The translations under genes were made by a program, and so were the position numbers. From Acidobacterium capsulatum ATCC 51196 (GTDB lineage Bacteria; Acidobacteriota; Terriglobia; Terriglobales; Acidobacteriaceae): a DNA stretch of 64,000 nucleotides. The notes under the pieces were generated by a model. The model was not told where the DNA came from and searched no databases. It saw only the letters and a program-made list of their open reading frames with translations. The DNA is taken from the NCBI RefSeq assembly GCF_000022565.1, contig NC_012483.1, positions 3,472,001 through 3,536,000 on the forward strand, written 5' to 3'. Each line of letters opens with the position of its first letter. The first letter of the stretch is position 1. This document shows, in pieces, positions 34,313 through 42,877 of this stretch.

Positions 34313-35503
34313 CTAGTGCTGCTGCGGGGTGGAATCTCCAGCACCGCCCCCAGCGCCGCCGCTGGCCTGGCCGCCACCGAGGCTCCAGGAAGAAGAGAAC
34401 ATGCTGCTGCTGGCCTTGGCAGAGGCGCGCAGCATCGGCTCGACGCCCGCCAGAAGGGTGACTGCGGTTCCGGGCTGGCTGCCGCTGCCGGGGGTTGCGA
34501 CTACGAGCACGGCATCGCCCTTGTGCAGATCAGTCAGAGGAATGACGGAGGCGCGCTCAAGCACACGGTTGAAGCGGCCGCCTGCGCGGGCGCCGTTGCC
34601 GGCCGCACCGCCGGGCTGGTGGCCGTGTGCGCCGTGGGGTTCATGCTTCATGGCCTGCATGCGCATGCCCACCATTTTTGCGACCTGCTCGGGTAGCTTG
34701 CGAAGCTGTGTCCAGTTCTGGATGGTGAGCGTTACGGGCTTCTTCGTGGCGAGGTCTTTGACGGTCAGCGTCTGGGCTGAGGGGTTCACGTCCATGACCA
34801 TGCCGGCGATGTTCTGAAAGTCGCCAAAGATGATGGCATTGGCGGTCAGAGTGCCATCGGCCGGCGGCTGATCGCCCTTGGCGCGCAATTGCGCACCGGG
34901 CTTGATGGCCGCCAGGGTTGAAGGCTGCGCATCGCGAAAGGCCACGGAGTTGCTCGCATATTGGCGAATCTTTGTGGACGGGGTGGTCTTGATGGTCACG
35001 CTTTGCGCGGCCTCGGCCAGCACAATGGTTCCGTTGGAGGGATCGACGGACTTGACGATGCCGCCCACGCCATCCTGCTGCCATGCCTGTTCTTCTGCCT
35101 GTTGCCGCTGGGCGATGTCAGACTTCTTCATGGCGACGACGAGACGGGCGTCGATGCCGCTTCCGGAGGCCGCGGTGCCCGAGGCCAGCACGCGATCGCC
35201 CACGGAGATTTCATTCATGGGAATGGGTGTGGCCGCAGAGAGTGTCTTCTGGCCGGGCTCCAGCCGCAGGACGCGCGCTCCGTCAGGCACGGAGACCGTG
35301 ACAGCGCTGCCGTGAGCGGGTTGAACCGTGAGGGAGTTGCCCGAGGCCGCGGTGACGGTGCCCATGACACGGGTGGTCGCGGAGGCCTGGTCTTGCCACG
35401 CGGCAGGAAGCAGAGAGGCCGGAGCCGCCAGCAGAGAAGCGGGTGTCATGCACAGAAGCGTGCATATTGCTGCTGCCATTGCCGTCTTTGAGATACTCTG
35501 CAT
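34313..35503 (-). CDS. Secreted DUF5666-like repeat protein
   Basis: 396 residues from the ATG at 35503 (MQSISKTA), which follows GGAGGAAGACAGGA. A signal peptide ends about SLLAAP. The body is three or four OB-like repeats of roughly 70 residues: VMGTVTAASGNSLTVQP, GGIVKSVDPSNGTIVLAE, IAGMVMDVNPSAQTLTVKD, all of the G-x-V-x-S/N-x-x-x-x-T-V pattern typical of DUF5666. Between repeats are His/Gly-rich (HEPHGAHGHQPGG) and Gly/Ser-rich segments. Extracytoplasmic; function unknown. The His-rich stretch could bind metal. Confidence 0.78.
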   Translation of the reverse strand: MQSISKTAMAAAICTLLCMTPASLLAAPASLLPAAWQDQASATTRVMGTVTAASGNSLTVQPAHGSAVTVSVPDGARVLRLEPGQKTLSAATPIPMNEISVGDRVLASGTAASGSGIDARLVVAMKKSDIAQRQQAEEQAWQQDGVGGIVKSVDPSNGTIVLAEAAQSVTIKTTPSTKIRQYASNSVAFRDAQPSTLAAIKPGAQLRAKGDQPPADGTLTANAIIFGDFQNIAGMVMDVNPSAQTLTVKDLATKKPVTLTIQNWTQLRKLPEQVAKMVGMRMQAMKHEPHGAHGHQPGGAAGNGARAGGRFNRVLERASVIPLTDLHKGDAVLVVATPGSGSQPGTAVTLLAGVEPMLRASAKASSSMFSSSWSLGGGQASGGAGGGAGDSTPQQH

Positions 35504-35882
35504 TCCTGTCTTCCTCCGCAAATGTGGTTCGACCGCTGTATGAATTTTTGTGCCGTTGTAAAAAGGACGGAATCTCCAGATAGAAGTTGCAGAATTGTCG
35601 CGAATTTGACGTGAGTGAGTCTCGCGTACCGGAATTCAAACAGGAGGCGCGGAGCCCCGGGATACTCGCGGGCCAGGCGTGTAGGGGGCCGGCCACAGAG
35701 GCCGGGTAGCGGCGGCATCGGCCCTCCGAAGGGGCTCAGCATCGAATTTGCGGGGAAAATGAGCTATTTTGCCGCGTGAGCCGTTATGATCGGCAAAGTG
35801 AGGAGCCAATCCCTCCGGCCGCGCCCCGCACGGGCGCAGGCCAGGCACAAGCCACAAAAATCAGAGGATACGCGCAGGAACC
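35504..35882. other. Divergent intergenic region without genes
   Basis: About 380 bp between the DUF5666 gene and the FucP-type permease. No convincing ORF, repeat or palindrome was found; it must hold both promoters, but I could not place them. Confidence 0.6.
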
Positions 35883-37178
35883 ATGGCATTTTCCGGCTCG
35901 ACCAGCACGGTCAACTTCCGATCCAGCTCCGGCAGCAGCAACGCGGCGGCGCTGTCGATTGTCACGACGCTGTTTTTTATCTGGGGCTTCATCACGTCGC
36001 TCAATGACATTCTGATTCCCCATTTGCGGTCTATTTTTTCGCTGAATTACGCCGAAGCCATGCTGGTGCAGTTCGCCTTTTTCTCGGCGTATGCGGTGTT
36101 TGGTCTGCCGGCGGGTTCGCTGGTGGAGCGGATCGGCTACAAGCGCTCGATGGTGGCCGGCCTGTTGGCGATGTGCCTCGGCGCGATTCTGTTTGTTCCG
36201 GCCGCCGCCGCCCCCTCGTTTCCGTTGTTTCTTGTGGCGCTGATCGTGCTGGCGGCGGGCATCACGACGCTGCAGGTGGCGGCGAATCCCTATGTGGCCA
36301 TTCTCGGGCCGCCTCACACGGCGTCGAGCCGGCTGAACCTGACGCAGGCCTTCAATTCGCTGGGCACGGTGCTGGCGCCGCTCTTTGGCGCGTGGCTCAT
36401 TCTGGGGGATGCGCCCAAGGTGATCAAGGACCTGAAGGCGCTCACTCCGGCGGCTCTGCACCGGTACCATGTGGCGCAGGCGGCGACGGTGAAGATTCCT
36501 TACGTCGGCATCGCTCTGGTGCTGCTGCTGCTGGGTCTGCTGATTGCGTTCTACAAGTTCCCAAGGCTCGACATTACGCGCGACTTCCGGCCCGTGAATC
36601 CGGGGCAGGCGGACAGCATCTGGAATTACCGGCACCTCGTGCTGGGGGCCATCGGGATTTTTGTTTACGTAGGCGCCGAGGTTTCGATCGGCAGCTTTCT
36701 GACCAACTACTTCAATCAGCCCAATATCGGCGGATATTCGATTGAGGCCGCAGCCAAGCTGGTTCCTTACTACTGGGGCGGCGCGATGATTGGCCGCTTC
36801 ATTGGCGCGGGCGCGCTGCAGCGTCTCAAGACCGGGCCGGTGGTGGGCATCTGCGCCATTGTGGCCGCGGTGCTTGTGATCTCCTCCATGCTGAGCTTCG
36901 GCCTGGTGGCGGTCTGGACGATTCTGCTGGTCGGCCTCTTCAATTCAATCCTGTTCCCGAGCATCTTCACGCTGGCTATCGCCGAGCTGGGGCCGCTCAC
37001 GGGCAAGGCCTCGGGTCTGCTGTGCGTGGCGATTGTGGGCGGCGCCATTGTTCCGGAGATTCAGGGCGTTCTGGCCGATCACATCGGCATTCATCACGCC
37101 TTTATTCTGCCGGTGCTTTGCTACGCCTTCATCGCGTACTACGGCTTCCGTGGTTCGAGAATCGTCATTCCCGGCTGA
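35883..37178 (+). CDS. FucP-family sugar:H+ symporter (MFS)
   Basis: 431 residues, 12 predicted membrane helices. FucP/GluP-type motifs: SIVTTLFFIWGFITSLNDILIPHL at the first helix (parts LFFIWGFITSLNDIL and IPHLRSIFSL), QFAFFSAYAVFGLPAGSL, and AANPYVAILGP with SRLNLTQAFNSLGTVLAPL following. Related proteins import fucose, glucose, galactose or N-acetylglucosamine. The ATG follows GCAGGAACC. A terminator hairpin lies 23 bp after its stop, so it is probably monocistronic. Confidence 0.88.
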   Translation: MAFSGSTSTVNFRSSSGSSNAAALSIVTTLFFIWGFITSLNDILIPHLRSIFSLNYAEAMLVQFAFFSAYAVFGLPAGSLVERIGYKRSMVAGLLAMCLGAILFVPAAAAPSFPLFLVALIVLAAGITTLQVAANPYVAILGPPHTASSRLNLTQAFNSLGTVLAPLFGAWLILGDAPKVIKDLKALTPAALHRYHVAQAATVKIPYVGIALVLLLLGLLIAFYKFPRLDITRDFRPVNPGQADSIWNYRHLVLGAIGIFVYVGAEVSIGSFLTNYFNQPNIGGYSIEAAAKLVPYYWGGAMIGRFIGAGALQRLKTGPVVGICAIVAAVLVISSMLSFGLVAVWTILLVGLFNSILFPSIFTLAIAELGPLTGKASGLLCVAIVGGAIVPEIQGVLADHIGIHHAFILPVLCYAFIAYYGFRGSRIVIPG

Positions 37179-37201
37179 CCTTTCGGGCTAAATAGTGGCA
37201 A

Positions 37202-37233
37202 AGGGACGGCTTGCGGGCCGTCCCTCTGCTTTT
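37202..37233 (+). terminator. Terminator after the sugar permease
   Basis: AGGGACGGC (37202-37210) pairs perfectly with GCCGTCCCT (37217-37225) around a 6-nt loop, then CTGCTTTT. Confidence 0.75.
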
Positions 37234-37279
37234 CCGGCTGCTTTTCGCACAGGTGGCCGGTGGGGTACGATCAGGGGTT

Positions 37280-38842
37280 ATGTCTGAAGCGCTTGTGTTG
37301 ACGGGCCAGCCGCTCACGCTGGAAGAGATTGGGGACGTGGCGCTGCGCCAGCGTCCGGTGGTGCTGGGCGAAGAGGCCCGTGCCCGTGTGCTGGCCTCGC
37401 GCCGCCTGGTGGATGCGCTGGTGGAGCGCAATGAGACGGCCTACGGCATCAACACCGGCTTCGGCAAGCTCTCGGACGTGCGCATTCCGCCGGATCAGCT
37501 TCAAGCCTTGCAGCGCAACCTGGTGCGCAGCCATGCCTGCGGCATCGGCGAACCGCTGCCTGAGGCCACCGTGCGGGCCATGCTGCTGCTGCGTGCCAAT
37601 GTGCTGGCCAAGGGCCATAGCGGTGTGCGTCCGGTGGTGATTGAGATGCTGCTCGGGATGCTCGCGCACGGTCTGCACCCGGTGGTGCCGTCGCGCGGAT
37701 CGGTGGGCGCGAGCGGTGATCTGGCTCCTTTGGCGCATCTGGCGCTGGGGTTGATCGGGGAAGGCTTTGTCTTTGCAAAGGGCCAGCGGATGGCTGCGCG
37801 TGAGGCGCTGACGCAGGCCGGTCTGGAGCCGCTCGCGCTCGAGGCCAAGGAGGGGTTGGCTCTGCTCAACGGCACGCAGGCCATGACGGCGGTGGGCGCG
37901 CTGGCGCTGGAACGCGCTCTCAGGGTGACTCAGCTCTTTGACCTGGCCGGAGGCATGTCTCTGGATGCGCTGCGCGGCACGCCCGCCGCGTTTGATGAGC
38001 GCATTCATCTGGCCCGGCCTCATCCGGGGCAACTGGCGGCGGCGCGGCATCTGCGCGCACTGCTCGAAGACAGCGAAATTCGTGAGTCGCACCGCACCGG
38101 CGACCCGCGCGTGCAGGATGCCTATTGCCTGCGCTGCATGCCGCAGGTGCATGGCGCGGCGCGCGGCGCACTGGCGCACGTGCGCGAAGTGATCGAGATT
38201 GAGAGCGGATCGGCGACGGACAATCCGCTGGTTTTTTCTGCAGACAGCAGGTCTGCCGACAGCGTGGCAGCCGGCAGCGGGCACGAGGCGGCCGAGATTC
38301 TCTCTGGCGGCAACTTTCATGGCGCGCCGCTGGCGATGGCCTTTGATTATGCAGCGATTGCGCTGACCGACCTGATGAGCATCAGCGAGCGCCGCGTGGA
38401 CCGGCTCGTAAATCCTGACATCAACGAGGGGCTGCCGCCGTTTCTTTCCACCTCGCCCGGTGTTTCGTCCGGGCTGATGATCGCGCATGTCGCGGCAGCC
38501 GCTTTGCTCAATGAATCCAAGGTGTTATCGCACCCGGCCAGCGTGGACAGCGTGCCGACCTCGGGCGGTAAGGAAGATCATGTTTCGATGGGCATGACGG
38601 CGGCCCTGAAGCTGGAACAAATCGTTGGAAACGCCGAGCACCTGCTGGCCATCGAATTGATGTCGGCTGCGCAGGGGCTCGATTATCGTCAACCGCTGCG
38701 TCCGGCCCGGGCGCTCGAAGCCGCGCAGGCAGTGGTGCGGGAGTTTGTCGCTCCGCTCACGTCTGACCGGGAGCTTTCGAGTGACATTGCCGCGCTGGCC
38801 GCAGCCATTCGTGCCGGCAGTTTTGACCGCTGGCGCTCCTGA
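37280..38842 (+). CDS. hutH: Histidine ammonia-lyase
   Basis: 520 residues from the ATG at 37280 (MSEALVLTG), preceded by CAGGGG. Converts histidine to urocanate and ammonia. The Ala-Ser-Gly triad that makes the MIO cofactor is in GSVGASGDLAPLAHL near residue 143; YGINTGFGKLSDV carries the catalytic Tyr loop, and SGGNFHGAPLAMAFDY and SVPTSGGKEDHVSMG are family signatures. No other hut genes are adjacent; a group II decarboxylase follows. A tyrosine/phenylalanine lyase role is less likely given length and pattern but cannot be fully excluded. Confidence 0.92.
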   Translation: MSEALVLTGQPLTLEEIGDVALRQRPVVLGEEARARVLASRRLVDALVERNETAYGINTGFGKLSDVRIPPDQLQALQRNLVRSHACGIGEPLPEATVRAMLLLRANVLAKGHSGVRPVVIEMLLGMLAHGLHPVVPSRGSVGASGDLAPLAHLALGLIGEGFVFAKGQRMAAREALTQAGLEPLALEAKEGLALLNGTQAMTAVGALALERALRVTQLFDLAGGMSLDALRGTPAAFDERIHLARPHPGQLAAARHLRALLEDSEIRESHRTGDPRVQDAYCLRCMPQVHGAARGALAHVREVIEIESGSATDNPLVFSADSRSADSVAAGSGHEAAEILSGGNFHGAPLAMAFDYAAIALTDLMSISERRVDRLVNPDINEGLPPFLSTSPGVSSGLMIAHVAAAALLNESKVLSHPASVDSVPTSGGKEDHVSMGMTAALKLEQIVGNAEHLLAIELMSAAQGLDYRQPLRPARALEAAQAVVREFVAPLTSDRELSSDIAALAAAIRAGSFDRWRS

Positions 38843-38887
38843 GCCCTGATAAAAGGCTCCGGGCAGTACGGCAGATTTGAGGAAAGA

Positions 38888-40420
38888 GTGAAATCAGCAG
38901 TGGAAGCAGGCGGTCACGGCGAGGAAGCCATCAGCCGGACAGACCTTAACCCCCACGAACGCACGCTCGACCCCGAGGACTGGGAGGCGTTTCGCGCCCT
39001 GGCTCATCGCATGGTCGATGACATGATCGAGCAGACCCGCGCCCTGCGCACGCAGCCGGCGTGGCAATCTCCACCGGCGGACGTGAAAAGGGCGATTCTC
39101 GAAGAGCCTCTGCCTCGTGAAGGGCAGTCTGCCGGGCAGGCTTATGCCGATTATCTACACCTGGTGCAGCCCTACACCAACGGCAACCGGCACCCGCGCG
39201 CGTGGGGATGGGTGCGTGGCAATGGCACACCGATAGGCGCGATGGCCGAGATGCTGGCCGCCGCGATCAATCCTCACCTGGGCGGCGGCGACCAGTCGCC
39301 CACTTATGTAGAAGAACGCTGCCTGCAGTGGCTGGCGCAGGTGATGGGCATGCCGGCAACGGCCACCGGCATTTTGACCAGTGGCGGCACCATGGCCAAT
39401 CTGCTGGGGCTCGCCGTGGCGCGCCATGCCAAGGCCGGCTTTGATGTGCGCGCCGAAGGGCTGGCAGCTCATACGCCGCTCACGGTGTATGCGTCGAGCG
39501 AGGCGCATATGTGGGCCGGCAACGCCATGGACCTGCTGGGTCTCGGCTCAAGCCGGTTGCGCAGCATTCCGGTGGATGAGAACTTTCGCATCGATCTGGC
39601 CGCGCTGCGCCTCAAGATTCGCGAAGATCGCGCAGCCGGGTTGCAGCCCATTGCGGTGATTGGCAACGCGGGCACGGTCAACACCGGCGCGGTGGATGAT
39701 CTGGAAGCGCTGGCCGCGCTTTGCCGCGAAGAGGAGCTGTGGTTTCACGTGGATGGCGCCTTTGGCGCGCTGCTTAAGCTCTCGCCTCGGCATGCCTCGC
39801 TGGTACGCGGCCTCGAGCAGGCGGATTCGCTGGCCTTTGACCTGCACAAGTGGATGTACCTGCCCTTTGAGATTGGCTGCGTGCTGGTCGCGAACGGCGA
39901 GGAGCATCGCGCGGCCTTTGCTTCGTCGGCCAGTTATCTGGAGGGCGCGAAGCGGGGCATTCTGGCCACAGGGCTGATCTTTGCCGATCGCGGCCTCGAG
40001 CTGACGCGCGGCTTCAAGGCGCTCAAGCTCTGGATGGCGCTGAAGGCGCATGGGCTCAATGCCTTCAGCGAGATGATTGAGCAGAATATGGCGCAGGCGC
40101 GGTATCTGGAGCGCCGCGTTCTGGAAGAGCCGGAACTGGAGCTGCTCGCGCCGCGCAGCATGAACATTGTCTGCTTCCGCTATCGCGGTAGGGGGGCGGC
40201 GGGTGACGAGTTACTGAATGCGCTCAATCGCGAGCTGGTGTTGCGCCTGCAGGAGTCAGGGGAGTTTGTGGTCTCGGGCACCATGCTCAAAGGCCGCTAC
40301 GCCCTGCGCATTGCCAACACCAACCATCGCAGCCGCTTGCAGGACTTTGAGGATCTGGTGCAGTGGAGTTTGAAGCTGGGGTGCGAGATTGAGGCAGAGA
40401 GTCAGGCTGCCCGCACTTAG
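38888..40420 (+). CDS. Group II PLP-dependent amino acid decarboxylase
   Basis: 510 residues from a GTG at 38888 after GAGGAAAGA. Family of aromatic-L-amino-acid, tyrosine, histidine and glutamate decarboxylases. Motifs in order: HPRAWGWVRGNGTPIG, GILTSGGTMANLLGL (PLP phosphate region), FHVDGAFGA (the Asp that contacts the pyridine nitrogen) and the Schiff-base Lys in LAFDLHKWMYLPFEIGC, near residue 321. It follows hutH by 45 bp; both act on aromatic-type amino acids, so joint amino-acid use is possible. Substrate is not decided by sequence. Confidence 0.88.
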   Translation: MKSAVEAGGHGEEAISRTDLNPHERTLDPEDWEAFRALAHRMVDDMIEQTRALRTQPAWQSPPADVKRAILEEPLPREGQSAGQAYADYLHLVQPYTNGNRHPRAWGWVRGNGTPIGAMAEMLAAAINPHLGGGDQSPTYVEERCLQWLAQVMGMPATATGILTSGGTMANLLGLAVARHAKAGFDVRAEGLAAHTPLTVYASSEAHMWAGNAMDLLGLGSSRLRSIPVDENFRIDLAALRLKIREDRAAGLQPIAVIGNAGTVNTGAVDDLEALAALCREEELWFHVDGAFGALLKLSPRHASLVRGLEQADSLAFDLHKWMYLPFEIGCVLVANGEEHRAAFASSASYLEGAKRGILATGLIFADRGLELTRGFKALKLWMALKAHGLNAFSEMIEQNMAQARYLERRVLEEPELELLAPRSMNIVCFRYRGRGAAGDELLNALNRELVLRLQESGEFVVSGTMLKGRYALRIANTNHRSRLQDFEDLVQWSLKLGCEIEAESQAART

Positions 40421-40809
40421 TGAGCGAGCAGCGCGACTCCGATACAGACGAAGACCGCGGCCAGCCAGCGCCGCCGGTCCACATTTTCGCCAAGGAAGAA
40501 CTTTGCGGCGACCGCATTGGTCACAAAGGTGAGCGAGGCTGCGGCGGGCCCGATCAGCGTGAGGTCGCCGTGGCTCAGCGCAAAGAGCAGCGAAAAGAAG
40601 CTCAGCGCCATGCAGACCACTCCGAACGCAAAGCGCGGGCTGCCCAGCACGGCCATTGCTGCGCCGGGTATGCCGCTGACGGCCCGAATGCGGTCGAGAT
40701 CGCCGATTTTGCGCAGGGCGGAGGCGATCAGTACGTCGCCGGCCGTTGCCCACAGCACAATTGCGCCGATCATGAGGGTGTCCCACAGCAGGGAATGAGT
40801 ATGGCTCAT
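40417..40809 (-). CDS. Small EamA/EmrE-like membrane protein (second of pair)
   Basis: 130 residues, four to five hydrophobic helices, one EamA-half (DMT superfamily). From the ATG at 40809 it starts MSHTHSLLWDTLMIGA; the frame upstream to 40923 reads into the partner gene and is a shadow. Contains LTLIGPAAASLTFVTNAVAAKFFLGE and a C-terminal RRRWLAAVFVCIGVALL, the typical end of an EamA repeat. It overlaps the upstream gene by ATGA, so the two are likely made in equal amounts and pair as a heterodimer, as ArnE and ArnF do. Substrate unknown. Confidence 0.82.
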   Translation of the reverse strand: MSHTHSLLWDTLMIGAIVLWATAGDVLIASALRKIGDLDRIRAVSGIPGAAMAVLGSPRFAFGVVCMALSFFSLLFALSHGDLTLIGPAAASLTFVTNAVAAKFFLGENVDRRRWLAAVFVCIGVALLAH

Positions 40810-41240
40810 GCCTGCGGCACCTCTTCCACTTCTTCGGCGGGGCTGGCGGTCTCGGTGTAAGAGGGGCCGCGCGCCACAAAGCCGACTCCCGCGGTGATGA
40901 ACACGATGCCGAGCCAGCGCCACGTCGAGACGTACTCATGCAGCCAGAAGTGCCCGAGCAGCGCCATGATGACATAGCCGATGGAGGTGGCCGGGAGGAC
41001 GTAGGTGAGGTCGGCCCAGGAGAGCGCCGTGAGGTAGGAGGCGAAGAAGCCGATCAGCACCACGATGCCCGCACCCACCCAGGGCGTGAGAATGGCATGC
41101 AGCAGCTCGCCCAGATGGTGAATCGAGACCGGCCCCAGAGACTTCATGCCGCGCGCCAGCAGGGTATCGCCCAGCGATGCCGTCACCGTGACGACCGCAA
41201 GATTGAGCAATTGGCTTGCGGTCAATTTGGAATGGCTCAC
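40806..41240 (-). CDS. Small EamA/EmrE-like membrane protein (first of pair)
   Basis: 144 residues, four to five hydrophobic segments: one EamA-type half with LTALSWADLTYVLPATSIGYVIMALLGHFWLHE and WRWLGIVFITAGVGFVA, cited as two motifs (SWADLTYVLPATSIGYV and WRWLGIVFITAGVGFV). The tail is acidic (SPAEEVEEVPQA). Likely dimerises with the next gene's product. It lies 69 bp downstream of hpnJ behind a hairpin, so it could flip or move a hopanoid- or polyprenyl-linked sugar, which is inference from neighbourhood only. Confidence 0.82.
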   Translation of the reverse strand: MSHSKLTASQLLNLAVVTVTASLGDTLLARGMKSLGPVSIHHLGELLHAILTPWVGAGIVVLIGFFASYLTALSWADLTYVLPATSIGYVIMALLGHFWLHEYVSTWRWLGIVFITAGVGFVARGPSYTETASPAEEVEEVPQA

Positions 41241-41268
41241 AACTACTCCTGAAGGGGCCGGAAAGCAG

Positions 41269-41295
41269 AAGCGGCCAGCACGAGGCTGGCCGCTT
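41269..41295 (-). terminator. Hairpin between hpnJ and the EmrE-like pair
   Basis: AAGCGGCCAGC (41269-41279) pairs with GCTGGCCGCTT (41285-41295), an 11-bp stem with a 5-nt loop. On the minus strand TTCTGCTTTCC follows, so it probably ends the hpnJ transcript. Confidence 0.7.
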
Positions 41296-41308
41296 GCAGC
41301 AGAGAGGG

Positions 41309-42787
41309 TTAGACTTCGGCGTTGGCGGGCTTGGTGCCTTCGTGCGACTTCTTGGCCTTGGTGGCCTGCACGATTTTGTTCCGCTCAGAACGCAGTTTCA
41401 TGAACGACTTGGCCTCGCCATACAGGCGCTTCAGGTCGCGGTTCACGATGGCCTTGCTGACCACGCGCCATGCCGCCTTGGGCCGGAAGTAGTACTCGTC
41501 ATAGAAGCGGTGCACCATCTCCAGCACGTACTCGGTCGGCAGACCGGGGTACTCAATGTGCGCGAGCTGGTGGCCCTGGTCATCGACCATCTGGCCGTTG
41601 TTGATGATGAAGCCGTGCTGCTTGGCAAAGTCGTAAAACTCGGTGCCGGGGTAAGCGTGTGCGATGGAGACCTGAATGGTTTCCACGTCGAGGCTCTTGG
41701 CGAAGTTGATCGTGTTGCGAATCGATTCCTTCGTCTCGCCGGGCAGGCCGAGGATAAAGTCGCCATGAATGGTCAGCCCGAGGTCATGGCAGTCGCGCGT
41801 GAAGTCACGTGCGCGCTCGACCGTGGCGCCCTTCTTGATGTTCTTGAGAATCTGCGGGTCGCCGGACTCGTAGCCGACGATCAGCAGGCGGCAGCCGGCT
41901 TCGCGCATGGCCTTGAGCGTTTCGCGGTCAGTGGTCACGCGCGAGGTGCAGGACCATGTGAGGCCAAGCGGCTTCAGCTTGGCGCAAAGCTCGATGGTGC
42001 GCGCCTTCTGAATGTTGAAGGTGTCGTCGTCGAAGAAGAACTCCTTCACGTGCGGGAAGAGCTCCTTCGCATGGGCCATTTCAGCCGCCACGTCGTCGGT
42101 GGAGCGCTTGCGCCATGCATGGCCGCTGAGCGTCTGGGGCCAGAGGCAGAAGGTGCACTGCGCCGGGCATCCGCGCGTGGAGTAGAGCGAGACATAGGGA
42201 TGCAGCAGGAAGGGCACGTTGTAGCGCGTCACATCCATGTCGCGCTTGTAGATGTCCGTGACCCACGGCAGCGCATCGAGGTCCTCGACCTGCGGGCGGT
42301 CGGGATTGTGAACGATCTGGCCGTTCTTGCGATAGCTGATGCCAAGAATCTCGTCGAGCGGCTTGCCGTTGGCAAACTCAACCACTGAGAAATCAAACTC
42401 GCGGCGGCACACGAAATCGATGACCGGGCACTCGGTGAGAGCGCGGTCGGGCGAAGTGGTGACCGGCGGGCCAACAAAGGCGATCCGCAGCTTCGGATTG
42501 ACGGCCTTGATGGCTTCGGCCAGCTTCTGGTCGCCGGTCCAGCCGGGCGTGCTGGTGAAGAGCACGAGGAACTCGTAGTCCTTCGCGATTTCGATGGTCT
42601 CTTCGGCGCTGACGTGGTGCGGTGGCGCATCGAGCAACCGCGAACCCTCGAGCATGCCGGCAGGGTATGCCAGCCACACGGGGTACCAGTAGGATTCGAT
42701 TTCGCGCGTGGCCGGCCAGCGCGAGCTCGCGCCGCCGTCAAAGTTCTCGAACGAGGGGGGATTCAGAAATAGTGTCTTGAGAGGCAT
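41309..42787 (-). CDS. hpnJ: Hopanoid-associated radical SAM protein HpnJ
   Basis: 492 residues. N-terminal cobalamin-binding-like domain (about 1-170), then the radical SAM barrel with the cluster motif GCPAQCTFC near residue 204 (C-x3-C-x2-C). Start PLKTLFLNPPSFENFDGG and the middle FFFDDDTFNIQKARTIELC are typical of HpnJ, which makes the cyclitol ether head group of bacteriohopanetetrol by ring contraction. The last 35 residues are Lys-rich (NKIVQATKAKKSHEGTKP). Other hopanoid genes are not adjacent, though ispG and a GT2/MFS pair are within 10 kb. High confidence in radical SAM class; HpnJ assignment rests on the N-terminal match. Confidence 0.87.
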   Translation of the reverse strand: MPLKTLFLNPPSFENFDGGASSRWPATREIESYWYPVWLAYPAGMLEGSRLLDAPPHHVSAEETIEIAKDYEFLVLFTSTPGWTGDQKLAEAIKAVNPKLRIAFVGPPVTTSPDRALTECPVIDFVCRREFDFSVVEFANGKPLDEILGISYRKNGQIVHNPDRPQVEDLDALPWVTDIYKRDMDVTRYNVPFLLHPYVSLYSTRGCPAQCTFCLWPQTLSGHAWRKRSTDDVAAEMAHAKELFPHVKEFFFDDDTFNIQKARTIELCAKLKPLGLTWSCTSRVTTDRETLKAMREAGCRLLIVGYESGDPQILKNIKKGATVERARDFTRDCHDLGLTIHGDFILGLPGETKESIRNTINFAKSLDVETIQVSIAHAYPGTEFYDFAKQHGFIINNGQMVDDQGHQLAHIEYPGLPTEYVLEMVHRFYDEYYFRPKAAWRVVSKAIVNRDLKRLYGEAKSFMKLRSERNKIVQATKAKKSHEGTKPANAEV

Positions 42788-42877
42788 CGGTTTAGTCTGC
42801 TTCAGTTTACCATTCGGAGTGGCCGGAAGGTGTCCGGCGGCCAGGTCGGGCGCCTCGTGACGGGGAGGCGCAGGAAC

